In this document: piece by piece, positions 32,787-43,869 of the stretch
Numbering within the stretch: the first letter of the stretch is position 1
How the letters are laid out: the number at the start of each line of letters is the position of its first letter
NCBI GenBank assembly: GCA_027922465.2
Contig: BQMF02000010.1
Span: 1,736,001 to 1,800,000 of the forward strand
Reading direction: 5' to 3'
DNA from: Turritopsis dohrnii
Lineage: Eukaryota; Cnidaria; Hydrozoa; Anthoathecata; Oceaniidae
Length of the DNA stretch: 64,000 nt
The notes under the pieces: generated by a model
What the model saw: only the letters and a program-made list of their open reading frames with translations
The model's database searches: none
What the model was told of the DNA's origin: nothing
Position numbers and translations under genes: made by a program

Positions 32787-34582
32787 CTAGCCGCCAGGGT
32801 GGCGTCGCTCGCCACTCATGTTCAGCTTGCATTGTGTCCCAGAATTTAACTTGTGTAAAAGATTTTTTGATTTTTTAATTCATTTCTAACATTCAGAAGA
32901 TTTAAAACAAAAACAAACAGCAATGCGTCTCAAAATATACATTTATACGCAGAGGAGAAGTAACTTTAATGTAAAAAATGGCAATATATAACACAGAACT
33001 GTTTACCCAGACATACAAAACCAAACATTGAATAACATTACAAAAACGTGAATTCAAAACAAATTGATACCTTCCAACTTTTGCTTTTGTTCCAAAGTTA
33101 CTACTGGACTGCAATCATTAATGAATTTTGAAATGATAAATAGTCTGTTCTTCCCAAAACCATCAACATCATGATTAAAACCATGAGTTTCATTTCTTTA
33201 TGCTTTTTGTATTATTCCCTAACAGAATAATATTTCAATTGTAATACCGAAAATAAAAAAAAACAAAAAGGAACAAAAAACAAAAAGGAAATTCAAGTAC
33301 GCATTTATTCTAAAAACAATAACTGAAAACACAAATTTACCCAGGAAATTATTAGTGCCAAACTTATACACCCAGGCATAGTACGTAAACAATCATATAC
33401 CATAACACAAAATAATGCATAAATTTGATAAAATGTAGACTGAAAAAAAGTCCATCCAATAATGCTTCTTTTTTGTAGGACATTATTCATAATTTAACCA
33501 TATGCTTCATTTCTTTAATGGTTATATGCACTTTTTCTTTTCTGATGTAATAAAAGGAAATATTTCAGTTGAAGAACAGCTAAAATAATCACATTCATAG
33601 CAACCATATTGAAGCAAACAAAAACAAAAGTTGGCTGGAACACAGCCAAATAGACAAAGTATCAAGCATCTTAAATTGTATAGAAAATCTAATAAAAGGC
33701 AGACATGGTTAGGTGAAATGAGCCAGCATCAGACGTTCCCCCATTTCCACAGCCATGACAACCATTTTTAATTGATTTGTAAATAAATAAATTACAGCGC
33801 GCGTTACCAAAACAAATTTCGTTCGTTCCGCGTTTCTTTTCATCCAGCATCCAGTTTTCATCCAGTGTAGATACATACTAAATGATAGAATAACTCATTA
33901 TTCATAATTCAAAACTCAATTAATTAATCTTTCAAAACTAAATTAAAATGAAAACCATTCGTTACTGTGTAAAGGAACATCATTTTTTTCTGCATTTCTT
34001 CACTGCACTTTCCTCTGTATAGTCATAACTAAAACGTAAACAAACATTTAAATACATACACATTGGTTACCTGTTATTTTATTAATCTAAAACAAAGTAA
34101 ATAAAACGTTGAAACATGTGCTGGATGTATACTCGTTATTTGTTATTCGATTTCCACATAAAAACCATTTCAGTATGATTTTATATAATACATACATAAT
34201 AAACATAATTCATTTACTTACGTTCTTTTATTAATCTAAAAAAGAAAAACAAAAAAAGAAAAGCAAAAAGTTAAGCAATAAACGTTTTATAATAATACCT
34301 TCGTAAAGACCTGTTCGTTCGTCAAACGATTAATGAAAATGGATGTCATCTCAACGAACATCGTCGCTATAGTTTGTCCGATTTCGGCAACCAATAAAAA
34401 CGGCGAAACGGTGATCACGTGTCAAAACAAATGATCATTGGATTGCAGTGAAAGAGTTTCTTCAATGGTCGAACTGCTGCTATATGACCATGATTAAGAA
34501 GATTTTGACCATTAAAAAAACAAAAACACAACACTCTCTAAAATAAAAGTGGTATGCACACACGCGGATTAGTATAAGTAGA
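32787..34582 (-). mobile_element. Non-autonomous Helitron, array unit 5 (1.8 kb, with captured sequence)
   Basis: 5' end TCTACTTATACTAATCCGCG at 34,582, preceded on the minus strand by host A. The 3' end has hairpin GTGGCG-AGC-(GA)CGCCAC then CTGGCGGCTAG at 32,787. The first 250 bp resemble the 5' region of the Rep/helicase Helitron. The interior differs and includes a secreted-peptide fragment at about 32,900-33,193 and no Rep or helicase. Confidence 0.8.
32900..33193 (-). pseudogene. Captured secreted-peptide exon fragment (copy 2)
   Basis: Minus strand from ATG 33,191-33,193: MKLMVLIMMLMVLGRTDYL, then a one-base loss relative to 21,498 shifts the frame to an early stop. Carried inside the Helitron ending at 34,582, supporting exon capture. 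Confidence 0.5.
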
Positions 34583-34651
34583 TATGTTAAATTAATGCCT
34601 TTTATGTTGTTTTCATAGTTAGTTTATCCTCCTTCACTTCATCCTCAAAAT

Positions 34652-37554
34652 CATGACTTCCAAAGATAAATTTGAAGCTTACACGTGAAAATTTACCCAA
34701 CCAGGGAAAACGTCAACAAGTGGTATAATAAGTAGAGAATTTGGAAAGAAAATCATAAGTTATCTTAAGCAAAAGACTGCCATTACTGATACTGGTCCTG
34801 AAGCTCGCCAATTCAAGTTTTTTGTTAAGGAAAAAAGTTTCGATTAATTGACTTCAAAGAAATAAACTTAAAAGATATTCTTATAGCACCAGGGCCATCT
34901 GTAAGTTAATAAATTTTCCAAAAGACTGTATTACTAAAGACCCAGAATTTTTTTAAATAATCGAAAATGTACTTTAGAAATTTACAACTGCAACCTCTAT
35001 CCCTGATGGCTACTTACGTGTTGCTTATGCTGATGAATTTTATGACATTATTACAGATGTTTTTGCTATTGCTTGTTTGCAACAATTTAATTCATTCTGG
35101 AATTCGTAAAACACATGAGAAGGTATATTTACACCATGCTAGTCGTTTGCAACATAATTTTATTTTTTTAAAAGATATATAATCTATGATTTCAACAGAC
35201 TTTTACTGACTTTTAAGTATGTATATACAGTGACATACTGTCATGAAAAAACAAATTATTGCCATCTTATTATTGATGAGACATGTTGTTCAGGTGATGT
35301 CTTTATATTGGGGCATTCCAAGATCTGCTGATGAACAATATATAAAGCTTCGTGAAACATGTCACCTTAAACAACATCAGAAAACCCTTCCACCCATCAA
35401 GCCAGTCATTTCTAAAGGATTTATGAATAGGTAACAGGTAATCTAACATATTAAGATCTATATTTTATTGATAATATGGTTATTATATCAGCTATAAGTA
35501 AGCATCATATATTCAGGTTGATCTCATTGATATGCAACATTTACCAGATGGAAATTTTAAATTCATACTCCATGCATTTGATCATTGGACTAGATACAAC
35601 TTTTTATATCCGCTTGAAAGAAAAGAGTCGAAACTAGTTGTGGGTTGCTTAGAAAATTTATTTTCAATGTTTGGCACAACAAAAATATTCCATACGGATA
35701 ATGGTAGAGAATTCGTCAATAAGGCTATGGAAACCTTGGTAAGTGATTGGTCAGGCGAAATTCAGATGGTTGAAGGTCGTCCAAGACATCCACAGAGTCA
35801 AGGCATGATAGAGCAAGCACATAATAATGTTGAAAGTAAAATATCTGCGATGATTTCAAAAAATAATGATAAGATTGAGTGGAGTCGATGGCTACCAAAA
35901 ATCTGTTGTAAGTAAATTATTTTTGCAGAGTTTCTGAGTAATTGATTTGAAAATAATTATAAGAATTGACATTAAAATACATAACGTAAATACATTAAAA
36001 GTTGTGATCAATTATATCAATTATCATTAACATATTTTATGTTGAAAGTTACCTGAAGGTATTGGGAGCAGCATTATCTGGAACGACCTCAATGTAGAAT
36101 CGGTTTTTTTTAATTCAGATGCAATTAACACTCAAAAACACAGTCCAACAGGATTTACGCCATATGAACTTGTATTTGGTCGGCCACCTTCCACAACAAT
36201 CATTCCACTTGCGTCGGGGCAAAAGATGATCCTTCCTGAAGATGTTGATGGTGAAAATGACGACGATGTAGATTCTTTTTCATTACCACCCGATGAACAA
36301 GGAAATTACGTGAAACAAAAGCCCTGTAAGATTAGTAAATTAACGATGACAAGAGTTTACGAAACAGAAACAATAAATTAATACAACTTACGAAGACAAC
36401 AGACAATGACTTATTCTTGACACTTCACCGCTTAACAATCTATTGTTGAAACGTGTAAAAGAAATATTTGAAACGTTACTGGGAATTTTAATAGTAAATA
36501 GTTTAGTGAATCATTTAGGTTGAATCGATCATTAAATCAAGATTTCAGATCAAAAAAGAAAACGAAATAATGGTAAGAAATATAAGTCGTATCAATTTCA
36601 TAATCGCAACCGTACAATCTTAGCAAATTTGATAGGCGTAAACGAAATGATGACGTAAATCGTTAGAGCTATTCTGTGCTTTAAGAAGAGTCCATTGATT
36701 CTGATATTGTGCAACACAGCAAAAGATCGAAATCTAACAAAAATGGTTTGTATATCGACAAGTAACTGGTACTGACAATTTCATCTTTCTGACATGTGTC
36801 TGATATAGTTGGTGATTTTCTTTGTGTAGATTCTCTTCCTGAATCATCAAATAATTTAGAAGACTCTGATGGTAATTTATTGCATAGATTTTTTCAAATA
36901 AAACTACTCCAGACATCAATAACCTCTATATCTTTAAATTCTGATCTTTCTTCCACCATTTTTCATGGCAATTATCAAAAAGCTGCAGCTAGAAAAATTA
37001 AATCATCAAGAGCAAAAATGATCAAGAGATTTCAAAAGAAACACAGTACAAGGACCTTTTTATTTAGCGTTGGTGATAATGTGTCATTAAGAGTACCTTT
37101 GAAAGATCGTCAATACACAGATCCCCCACGTATTCCCTGTGTCATAGTTAAGATCTCTGGTGACAAAATTAAATCATACTGATTGCTAACTTGTCGCGGG
37201 GTTCTCAGTACTTCTTATAGGTCAGGTGCTTTAGAGCTGTAAAAAGGTTCATTCGATATTGATATTGATAAAGTTGGAGACAAGTTCATCAGTTTGCGTG
37301 AAGCTAATCGCTTAGAAAACTATAAGAACGCCATTTTTGTAAAAGCAAAGTGCACATGCAAGAGTGGTTGCTCAACGTTCTCGTGCTCTTGCAAACGACA
37401 GGGCTTGAGATGCTGTACACTCTGCCATCCGAGTAAACGTTCCTGGTCTAATAGGGAAAGCATAAATTCGGCTCAATGTACGCTGTCTTTTAACATTGTA
37501 GATATCCAAGCAGCTATAACAGCGACAACGAAGACAACAACTTCATTTAAATGA
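34652..37554 (+). pseudogene. KRBA2/Ginger-like integrase-type transposase with CXC tail
   Basis: Spliced, broken DDE integrase gene. N-terminal piece 34,652-34,905 (REFGKKIISYLKQKT); H2C2-like zinc region 34,955-35,180 (IHSGIRKTHEKV) and 35,240-35,430 (CHLKQHQKTLPP); catalytic core exon about 35,518-35,910 with D in HAFDHWTRY, D in FHTDNGREF and E in MIEQAHNNVE; exon 36,120-36,326 (HSPTGFTPYELVFGRPP). The last exon to 37,554 has VGDNVSLRVPLKDR (KRBA2-like, GPY/F-type region) and a Cys-rich tail (CTCKSGCSTFSCSC, CHPSKRS). Lesions: indels near 34,850 and 35,090, in-frame TGA 37,180 and TAA 37,240. Introns look canonical (GT-AG). No LTRs or gag seen, which favours a DNA transposon of the Ginger type over a retroelement. 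Confidence 0.8.
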
Positions 37555-37749
37555 AAAGCTTCAGTCCGATGTCGGATCAATTCATTTTAATTCATAGTCG
37601 TTCACATCTCATGTTGTTGTCTTTGTTGTCCAGTTGCGCAACCTTCCCATTTTTATCATCGTGATGTTAGTGTCATAAATATGATGTTACTGTAGGTGAT
37701 GATCAGTTTGTTGTTGACTTATCTTTACCGAGTTTTAGAGAAAAGCTGA

Positions 37750-38830
37750 ATGAAAAAGGCCGTACTATACAAATTTGCAAATACATGCCGAATCGACAGT
37801 TGGTTTACTCTCCTTAAGGTGGTGTTCACGACATTGCCTTCTTTTGTGTGTCAATTTGGACGAGTTTGTTTCAACCATGCTAGCGTCAAAGTGTTTCGAT
37901 TGATTGTTGATGATAGTTATAATCGTGCAAGAGTGTGTGTAGCTGAAGGTGAACAACTTGCAGTAGAAGATGGTGTGATCGATTTTTTCCGAGATGAATT
38001 TTCTTTCATCAAGCGCTATCTCATCTCTAATTTGAGACATACCATCACATCTGTTTGTGATAGCCAAACTTGTCCAAAGCCTCGCGACTTGCTTGACCGA
38101 GAAGGTGTAATTCACGTCAGCATGGAGAAAAACACCAAATGGGTTTCACCAAGCATATTTGAGAAGGAATTTGAAAGTTGGGCAAATTCATCCAGCCATT
38201 CAACATGTGGTATCAACCTGGATAAACCCACTGACGATCCAAAAGATACGTTCTGGGACAAAAATATAACTAACGGGTATGTGAATATTCTTTAACGATG
38301 TTTTTAATTCTTTTTCGTTTGTTATTTACTTCTTGGTTCATTTTAAGAACTTGGAAACCTTGCTGCAACGGACTAAGGAAATTCAGTGATCGAACTTTCA
38401 AGAATATTCCAGTCCCTTTACCCATAAATGTTGGTGTTGTCGCAGCAAAACGCAAATTTGACATTAATTCCTTTCCTGTAGTAATGAACATTAAATACAA
38501 CGAAGAAATCCAACGGTATCATTTCAAGATAAATATTTCGAATGTGTCAAACACAGGGCAAAAAAAATATTACTCTAATTTCTTCGTAGATACCGTCTGA
38601 TCGGGGTGACACTTTGGAAGCAAAGTCATTATACTTGCATGATATTGTATGACGGTATTTGGTACCTCTACGACGGATTGGCCACACCAACGTTGCGTAA
38701 ATGCAGTAATTTTGATCCACTTTACAAACCCTCTTATTGTTTATATGGTATATACATTATCATTCAGAACTTTCGTAGAACATGTTATAAGAGTACACGT
38801 TTTATCGTTTTCAGTCATTCCTACTTTTCC
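37750..38830 (+). CDS. USP-like (C19) cysteine peptidase gene, left copy
   Basis: Predicted ubiquitin-specific-protease-like enzyme. Exons: 37,750-38,276, 38,348-38,515, 38,590-38,747, and probably 38,815-38,830 with the stop; introns of 71, 74 and 67 bp have GT-AG ends and join in frame. Cys box KFANTCRIDSWFTLL (N-T-C-x-x-D/N-S). His box QSHYTCMILYDGIWYLYDG, matching the HYT...WY.xD pattern of the USP family, with the catalytic Cys, His and Asp all present. The His box only appears after splicing 38,515 to 38,590. The same exon sizes (168 and 158 nt) occur in the right-arm copy. It lies 195 bp after the integrase CXC tail on the same strand; this linkage is also in the right arm. The 5' end may lie further upstream. 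Confidence 0.7.
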
Positions 38831-39091
38831 ATAGTGATCGACGCTGAAAATACAGAATTTCAAGAAAACACAGGTTCTGCAAACATAGAATCAAGTACTT
38901 CACTTTGTTGTTTAACAATATTCATTCCATAACTGTTCTAGTTGCATTTTCACTTCAGTCATAATTTTTGCAGGAACCTTTCCAAATTCAATCAACTCGG
39001 ATGTCACGGAAACCGCCGAAATGCTAGAATCGGGTATCATGCTCTAAAATCCTAGAATACTTCAGTTTCTATGTTGACAGCTTTTGTACAG

Positions 39092-39551
39092 GTTCTGTTC
39101 ATTTTAGGAGGCATAGGTGAAGCAGCCACCAAACAGCAGCCGACAATTCGAAGTAAGTGTAACAACGCATTATTTCTACAGATCTATGGAAGTTGTGTGT
39201 CTTTCTCTCCTTATGCGTCCATGCTTTTACACGGGGATGCTCAAACAATCTCATTATATCATCATCTCTTTATTACTCATTTATATTCACCTTCATTATT
39301 TTTTCATAATCAAGATTGTTCAAATAAAAATAATTATGAAGAAGGAGAAATGACTGATGAAGTCTCAAGCACTGACATTCAACCAGAAGGTGTTTATAAA
39401 GTATCCCTAGTGCCTGCACTAGTGTCACCAGTGGCTTCGGTTAAATATAATTCTGTTTGCGTTTCAATTGTTTTTAAAGAAGCCGAATTATTAATAGCAG
39501 CCAAAGCTTTAACAGATTTGTTTGGAATATATAACTTGAAAGATCACGAAG
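39092..39551 (+). CDS. Candidate linking exons between USP and PHD parts, left copy
   Basis: Three likely exons with good splice sites: 39,092-39,152 (TTGTACAG acceptor, GTAAGT donor), 39,315-39,389 (NNYEEGEMTDEVSSTDI, acidic) and 39,480-39,551 (ELLIAAKALTDLFGIYN, 72 nt). Counterparts occur in the right arm, the last at 58,805-58,876, also 72 nt. They suggest the USP and PHD parts may be one long gene, but the connections are inferred and phases were not all reconciled. Confidence 0.4.
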
Positions 39552-39865
39552 GTATCACAAACTTTGTCTGGTATTTTCATCATCTTCGCGCTTCAAAAAA
39601 GAAGTGTACAATTCATTGCATACCTTAATGTTACGTTGTGCACCATTAGACCGTGACAAAGTTCATTAAATATTATTGTTTAGAAAGTCCACTCGCCAAA
39701 GACGATGGTCAATTGAGTTGTAAACCATCACTTGAGTGTATGTCTGGACAGAACGGAGGTTAAACGTATCAAAATGATAATGAAACCTTTATGGTCATTC
39801 ATTGTTTTACACTAACATTCCTATTAAACATTGATAAGATTAAAGCACCATTCGTTTTTCTCTAG

Positions 39866-40774
39866 CGCTGTGCTCCTTCAAGTCAATGACCTATGAACAG
39901 AAGGAAAGAATGATCATCTCGATATTTGCAAAGCAAGAGCATGTGGAAAGGGTGGTGGATTTTGGAATGGACTTGGAGGAACACGTGTTGCAGAAGAATC
40001 TACCTGATTCAGCTATGGACGGTCTACTTGATGAAACGATCCTTGAAAAATACTGCAATCCCCAATGTTTGGAAAATATCCACCAAAAAATAAATTCAAA
40101 AAAAAGAAAAGAAAATTGGCAATGTGGAACTTGCAGAAAACATCTGTCAGGCCGTAGTATTATCTGCGACAGATGCTTAAATTGGAGTCATTTCAGATGC
40201 TCCAAACTGGATAAAAAGCCAAAGGGTGACTGGTTTTGTAAATGGTGTGTTCAGAACGAACCAATAGGTATTCTGTATTATTTTTATTAATATTTATTTT
40301 ATTTTAATTATTTTAAGTTAAAATAACAATTATCATTTCAGAGCGGTAAAGACTTCAGAATCTTGCTAAAAAAGGTAAGACACGAAAATCGCTATATAAG
40401 TTAAAATTTTGAAGCTATTGAGACTTTTTTTAATTATATCCTTGCAGCCAAAGACGAAGCGGAAAAAGAGGAGCGTTTGGCATTGTGCCCAAGTTTCCTT
40501 TCAAATTCTTTTTAAGGAGGGTACAATAAACGAATTATTAGAAGAATCAAAAAACCCGGAAAAAAATCTTTTTCTTCAAATTCAACGTTCCGAAAGCAAG
40601 CATCTTTGGGAAATTAACGAAATTCTCGAGGAATCATATCCGGAATTTTTCAAGGAGTATTACGAAAACAGTGATTTCGATCCTGGAACTGTTACTCTTT
40701 TCCTGCGTCAACACTTTCCTGAACTTGATAACATTTCGCAGGAGTCAGGAAACAAAATTCCATATAGTAACTAA
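39866..40774 (+). pseudogene. PHD-finger protein gene, left copy, broken
   Basis: Exons 39,866-40,267, 40,342-40,374 (33 nt) and 40,448-40,774. The first encodes a PHD-type zinc finger: CGTCRKHLSGRSIICDRC, then HFRC and WFCKWC (Cys4-His-Cys3), a histone-tail or chromatin reader fold. Compared with the right-arm copy, the 33-nt exon carries TAA (CGG TAA instead of CAG CAA) near 40,347. The last exon has one extra T in TTCTTTTTAAGG, creating a stop. Both lesions are absent from 57,582-58,490. The end of the frame (EESYPEFFKEYYENSDF) is otherwise conserved. Confidence 0.8.
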
Positions 40775-40799
40775 GTTAATATCTATTTTTAAGAGAATT

Positions 40800-41640
40800 C
40801 ACACGTAAACGTGAAATAGAGAGCTAGACACACTCAACCAATACACAACATTATTCTCGTCATCAAACCTTGATTTGACAGGCGTTTACAACCTGGATCG
40901 GTGTTCAACTTGCAAACGCCAATACGTTGTGCTAAACTCAGTGACATAAAGAAATATTTATATTTCGTATTAGTCCTTTATTCCAAATAAGAGCGTTCTC
41001 GTCATCAAAAGTGGCTTTTCGCTTTGACTGAAGAGATTAGCACCTTGAATCCTCAGGCGTTTGCAGCCTCGATGAGTGTCCAACTTGCAAACGCCATGTA
41101 TTTTTTTCAGCAACGCTTTTTGTGAAATGTTCACACTGAATATAAGTGTGTAGTTGATTTCTTACATTTGAACTTGTCATTCTTTAACTAGGGCGCTATG
41201 TTTTTATATGTTTGAAAGCCATAGAATAAATTGGTTAGTTCTGCGTTGGTAATCGGGACGACCGGCTTTTCAACGCTTTGACCCGTTTATGAACGGGACG
41301 GTGAAGCGTTGATAAGTTGGACAGCGTTGATAATCTGGTCAGAACAGATCTACTATTCGTTGTTTTATCCTACTAATTGAAGACAGCTGAAAAGTACAAG
41401 TACAAGAAGCCCAGAAATTCTTCACTGTGAAGATAACTATTCTTACATTCACATGAATTACTTTTAGAGAATTCGAAAACACATATAGATCTTGTCACAA
41501 ATAATATGTTCGTGTAATTGTAAAAAGGATTTTAATGTAGGTTCGATTTCGGGATGAAGACCAACAAGGAATACATTTCTTATTGCACAAACTGAATATT
41601 TTCTCCTTGAACAATGACATAAACGCTCAATAAATTATTT
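40800..41640. other. Repeat-arm intergenic sequence
   Basis: Contains two related motifs: TTTGCAACCTCGATGAGTG / CAACCTGGATCGGTG followed by CAACTTGCAAACGCCA (40,870-41,100), a diverged direct repeat of about 170 bp. There is also an inverted pair GGTAATCGGGACGACCGGCT / CGTTGATAATCTGG around 41,250-41,335. No gene. Confidence 0.5.
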
Positions 41641-41686
41641 GTATTGGATTTATGACAAAAATTCTGAGTTTCATTCAAATTTACAA

Positions 41687-42175
41687 CTATTGGCTAACAA
41701 AAGGGACTACTTTGTTCACCCAATCTTTCCGTATCCAACCTTTGTCACCGTCATCGAATTTTACAAAAAACTCACTTAGTCTTTCATCTGTGACTACTCC
41801 GCCGAATGCATGTGGTTTAGTACTCGTATAGTACGATATAACTCGATCACCCACATTTGGTTTCACTCCCAGAAGAAATACCTCACTACGAGCAAACACA
41901 TTAATATCCCCATCATGGGCCACTACAAACAACGTATTATCACTTAAAACGTATACGTCACATTCAAAGAAACGGCCACCAGGAACTATCTCATCCCATT
42001 TCACGAAATATTTGTAGTCTCCGAACCGTGAAGCACTAAGTACTACCTATGACGAAAAAAGGTAGAACATAATTACGAAAATATAATTCAAGTTACAACA
42101 AATGTTTCACAATAAATATCATGTTATTTAAATCCTTACCTGAAGCACAACAGCAAGTATGATTACAATCTTCAT
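41687..42175 (-). CDS. Secreted small protein with Tudor/SH3-like features, left copy
   Basis: Two exons: 42,140-42,175 (MKIVIILAVVLQ, signal-peptide core) and 41,687-42,046, joined in phase 0 by a 93-bp GT-AG intron; 131 residues. The mature protein is a single small domain: YKYFVKWDEIVPGGRFFEC, HDGDINVFARSEVFLLG, VGDRVISYYTSTKPHAFGG, FFVKFDDGDKGWIRKDWVNK. The GDRV..Y..G and V.FDDGD.GW pattern recalls Tudor or SH3-like barrels (inference only). Two cysteines at most. TATATAAG lies about 50 bp upstream of the ATG. An open paralogue is in the right arm and a decayed one at 43,150. Confidence 0.7.
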
Positions 42176-42224
42176 CTTGTTTACTATCAAAGACATATGA
42201 TGAATGTGATAGAACATTTAACTT

Positions 42225-42232
42225 CTTATATA
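42225..42232 (-). promoter_or_regulatory. TATA box of the left secreted gene
   Basis: TATATAAG on the minus strand, 50-57 bp upstream of ATG 42,175. The identical motif sits at the same distance in the right-arm copy (53,290). Confidence 0.6.
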
Positions 42233-42469
42233 CCATTGTGATTTTCCTATTACCATTGTTCTCTCTTGAATCATTTTCCGCAATGTTTTCATTTTCCTTT
42301 CTCCGTCATCAAAATGTCACCATTTCATCGCTGCGTGGGATAATGACCAAATGTAATTTATGGTCATGACCTATAAATATATTATTAACGAAGCTTATTT
42401 TTTACAAAAGTCCATGAATATTAGCTCGTCTTATGAGATAGAAGAAAAACGTTAGGACCTTTATTTTGG

Positions 42470-42880
42470 ATCACTTGGCTTCAATATTGTCTGTTTCATT
42501 GCCATTTTGTTTTATATCTGTTTTATTATATTCCATTTTCTGTTACATTTCATGATTTTACGATTTCATATTTTCGTGTGAGCAATCAATGAAAATGGGA
42601 AAAATGCGTTACGTTTTGCTGATTTCCAATATTAGGTAATCATTCTTATTCTGTAATAATTATAAATTCTAATTTACTGTTAATTAAATTACGTTTTTAA
42701 TTAAAGAATAATGATTTGTGGTTGGAATTTATGATTGGCGGACTTCCGCGGAGACAGAACTTTCGTCAATTATGAAAAGTGTTATTTTCAATTTTCCTTT
42801 TTACTTTCTGCTTTAACATGCGTCACTGCGTATGCAGTTTAATTGCTTAGGAAGGGCACCATTGAAATTAAAAATGTAGG
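42470..42880 (+). repeat. Repeat block also at 47,860-48,095 and inverted at 52,650-53,060
   Basis: Shares ATATTGTCTGTTTCATTGCC, GACGGAACTTTCGTCAATTATG and CATGCGTCACTGCGTA with the spacer block 47,860-48,095 (same direction). It pairs with the right arm in inversion. The spacer therefore contains an extra partial copy of arm sequence. Confidence 0.75.
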
Positions 42881-43149
42881 TACAAAATGTAAAGGATAGG
42901 CAATGAGAGGTGAAAAATCATTCAATCAAGGATAATGCTTCAATAAGGGATAAATCAAATAAGAAGGTAAATGCCAAAGATAAAGATCACAAACGTCGTA
43001 GTTGGTTCGTTATAGGAAAGAACACTTAGGTACTAAGACCATTTCTGTTGAAATCCGAAATTTCTTTCGCTGAATTTGATATTCAAATTAACATTTATTA
43101 TCGTTGTTAACGTTAACCTTACTCTTCCATAAACAGTGCTTTGTACTTC

Positions 43150-43345
43150 TACGTTCAGAGACTACAGACATTTCCCAAATTGCAACGAGGTGCCCTATTC
43201 TTTGAGTGTGACGCGTTCATCTTAGTTCGCGGATCAGTTTGCCGTAGGATCAAAGAAGTAGCACATGATGAAGGATTCTGGTGATGTTTCACTGTTTTGG
43301 ATATTTCCCCGAGTAAAAACCATTCTAGTAATTTTAACGTAAGTT
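43150..43345 (+). pseudogene. Decayed paralogue of the secreted Tudor/SH3-like gene (left arm)
   Basis: Reads TTTGAGTGTGACGCG and GTAGCACATGATGAAG, equivalent to FFECDV and VAHDG/E in the intact genes, but with frame breaks (an extra base in GATGAAGGATTC). The counterpart in the right arm is 52,190-52,390, which stays open for 66 codons. Confidence 0.65.
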
Positions 43346-43550
43346 GATGGACGGCCGTAAGCTTTTATCGCGACAGTTACTTTAGAACGAGCACTTGACT
43401 AGAACGTTTTGACGATTTTAGTTGAATCCAAAAGATCTGGTTGACAAAGTAATATTTTTTGTAAGTTAAGTGTCATGTAGCATTTAAATAGCTAATAATG
43501 TCAGAAATAATAGTCAGTCTATTGCACTTTTGTTTCGCTTCTTTCATATT

Positions 43551-43857
43551 TGTGCAGCGATGGTGTAGTGGTTGGTACCTTTGAGTGCGACCGCTGCGAC
43601 CCGTGTTCGAGTCCAGTCATGTCGTATCTCAATTCACCTCTCCGATGCGCTTTAAAAGCAGCGTGTCAGACCATTAGGAGCCATCGACTGACTGCACACT
43701 GGCCTTCGGGCAAGTTAGAGCAATGCTATACGTATCTCTGGCGGTAAGTCAACTAACAGTTGCAAGTCGGCGGGCGGAAGAACCAACCATTACGGATGGA
43801 AGCCCAAGGACTAAAAACTCCCGTTACTTACTTACTTTTACTTACTTACTTACTTAC
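43551..43857 (+). mobile_element. tRNA-derived SINE (about 307 bp)
   Basis: The tRNA-like head has a pol III A box (TGGTGTAGTGG at about 43,561) and B box (GTTCGAGTCC at about 43,607), followed by an unrelated body and a (CTTA)n tail at 43,826-43,857. The right arm of the inverted repeat (near 51,985) reads through the site without it, so the insertion postdates the inverted duplication. Flanking ATT occurs on both sides. A decayed relative lies at 3,575-3,700. Confidence 0.9.
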
Positions 43858-43869
43858 TATTACGGTAGC

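Noticed and set aside
34652..37554. LTR retrotransposon or Maverick/Polinton remnant
   Set aside because: No LTRs, gag, protease, RT or protein-primed polymerase seen; the KRBA2-like tail and accessory genes fit an integrase-type DNA transposon better.
37765..38115. 116-codon minus frame (repeated at 61,681-62,031)
   Set aside because: Antisense shadow of the USP exon, conserved only because the exon is.
43556..43630. Functional tRNA gene
   Set aside because: A and B boxes are present but the cloverleaf is not complete and the head is followed by a SINE body and tail.
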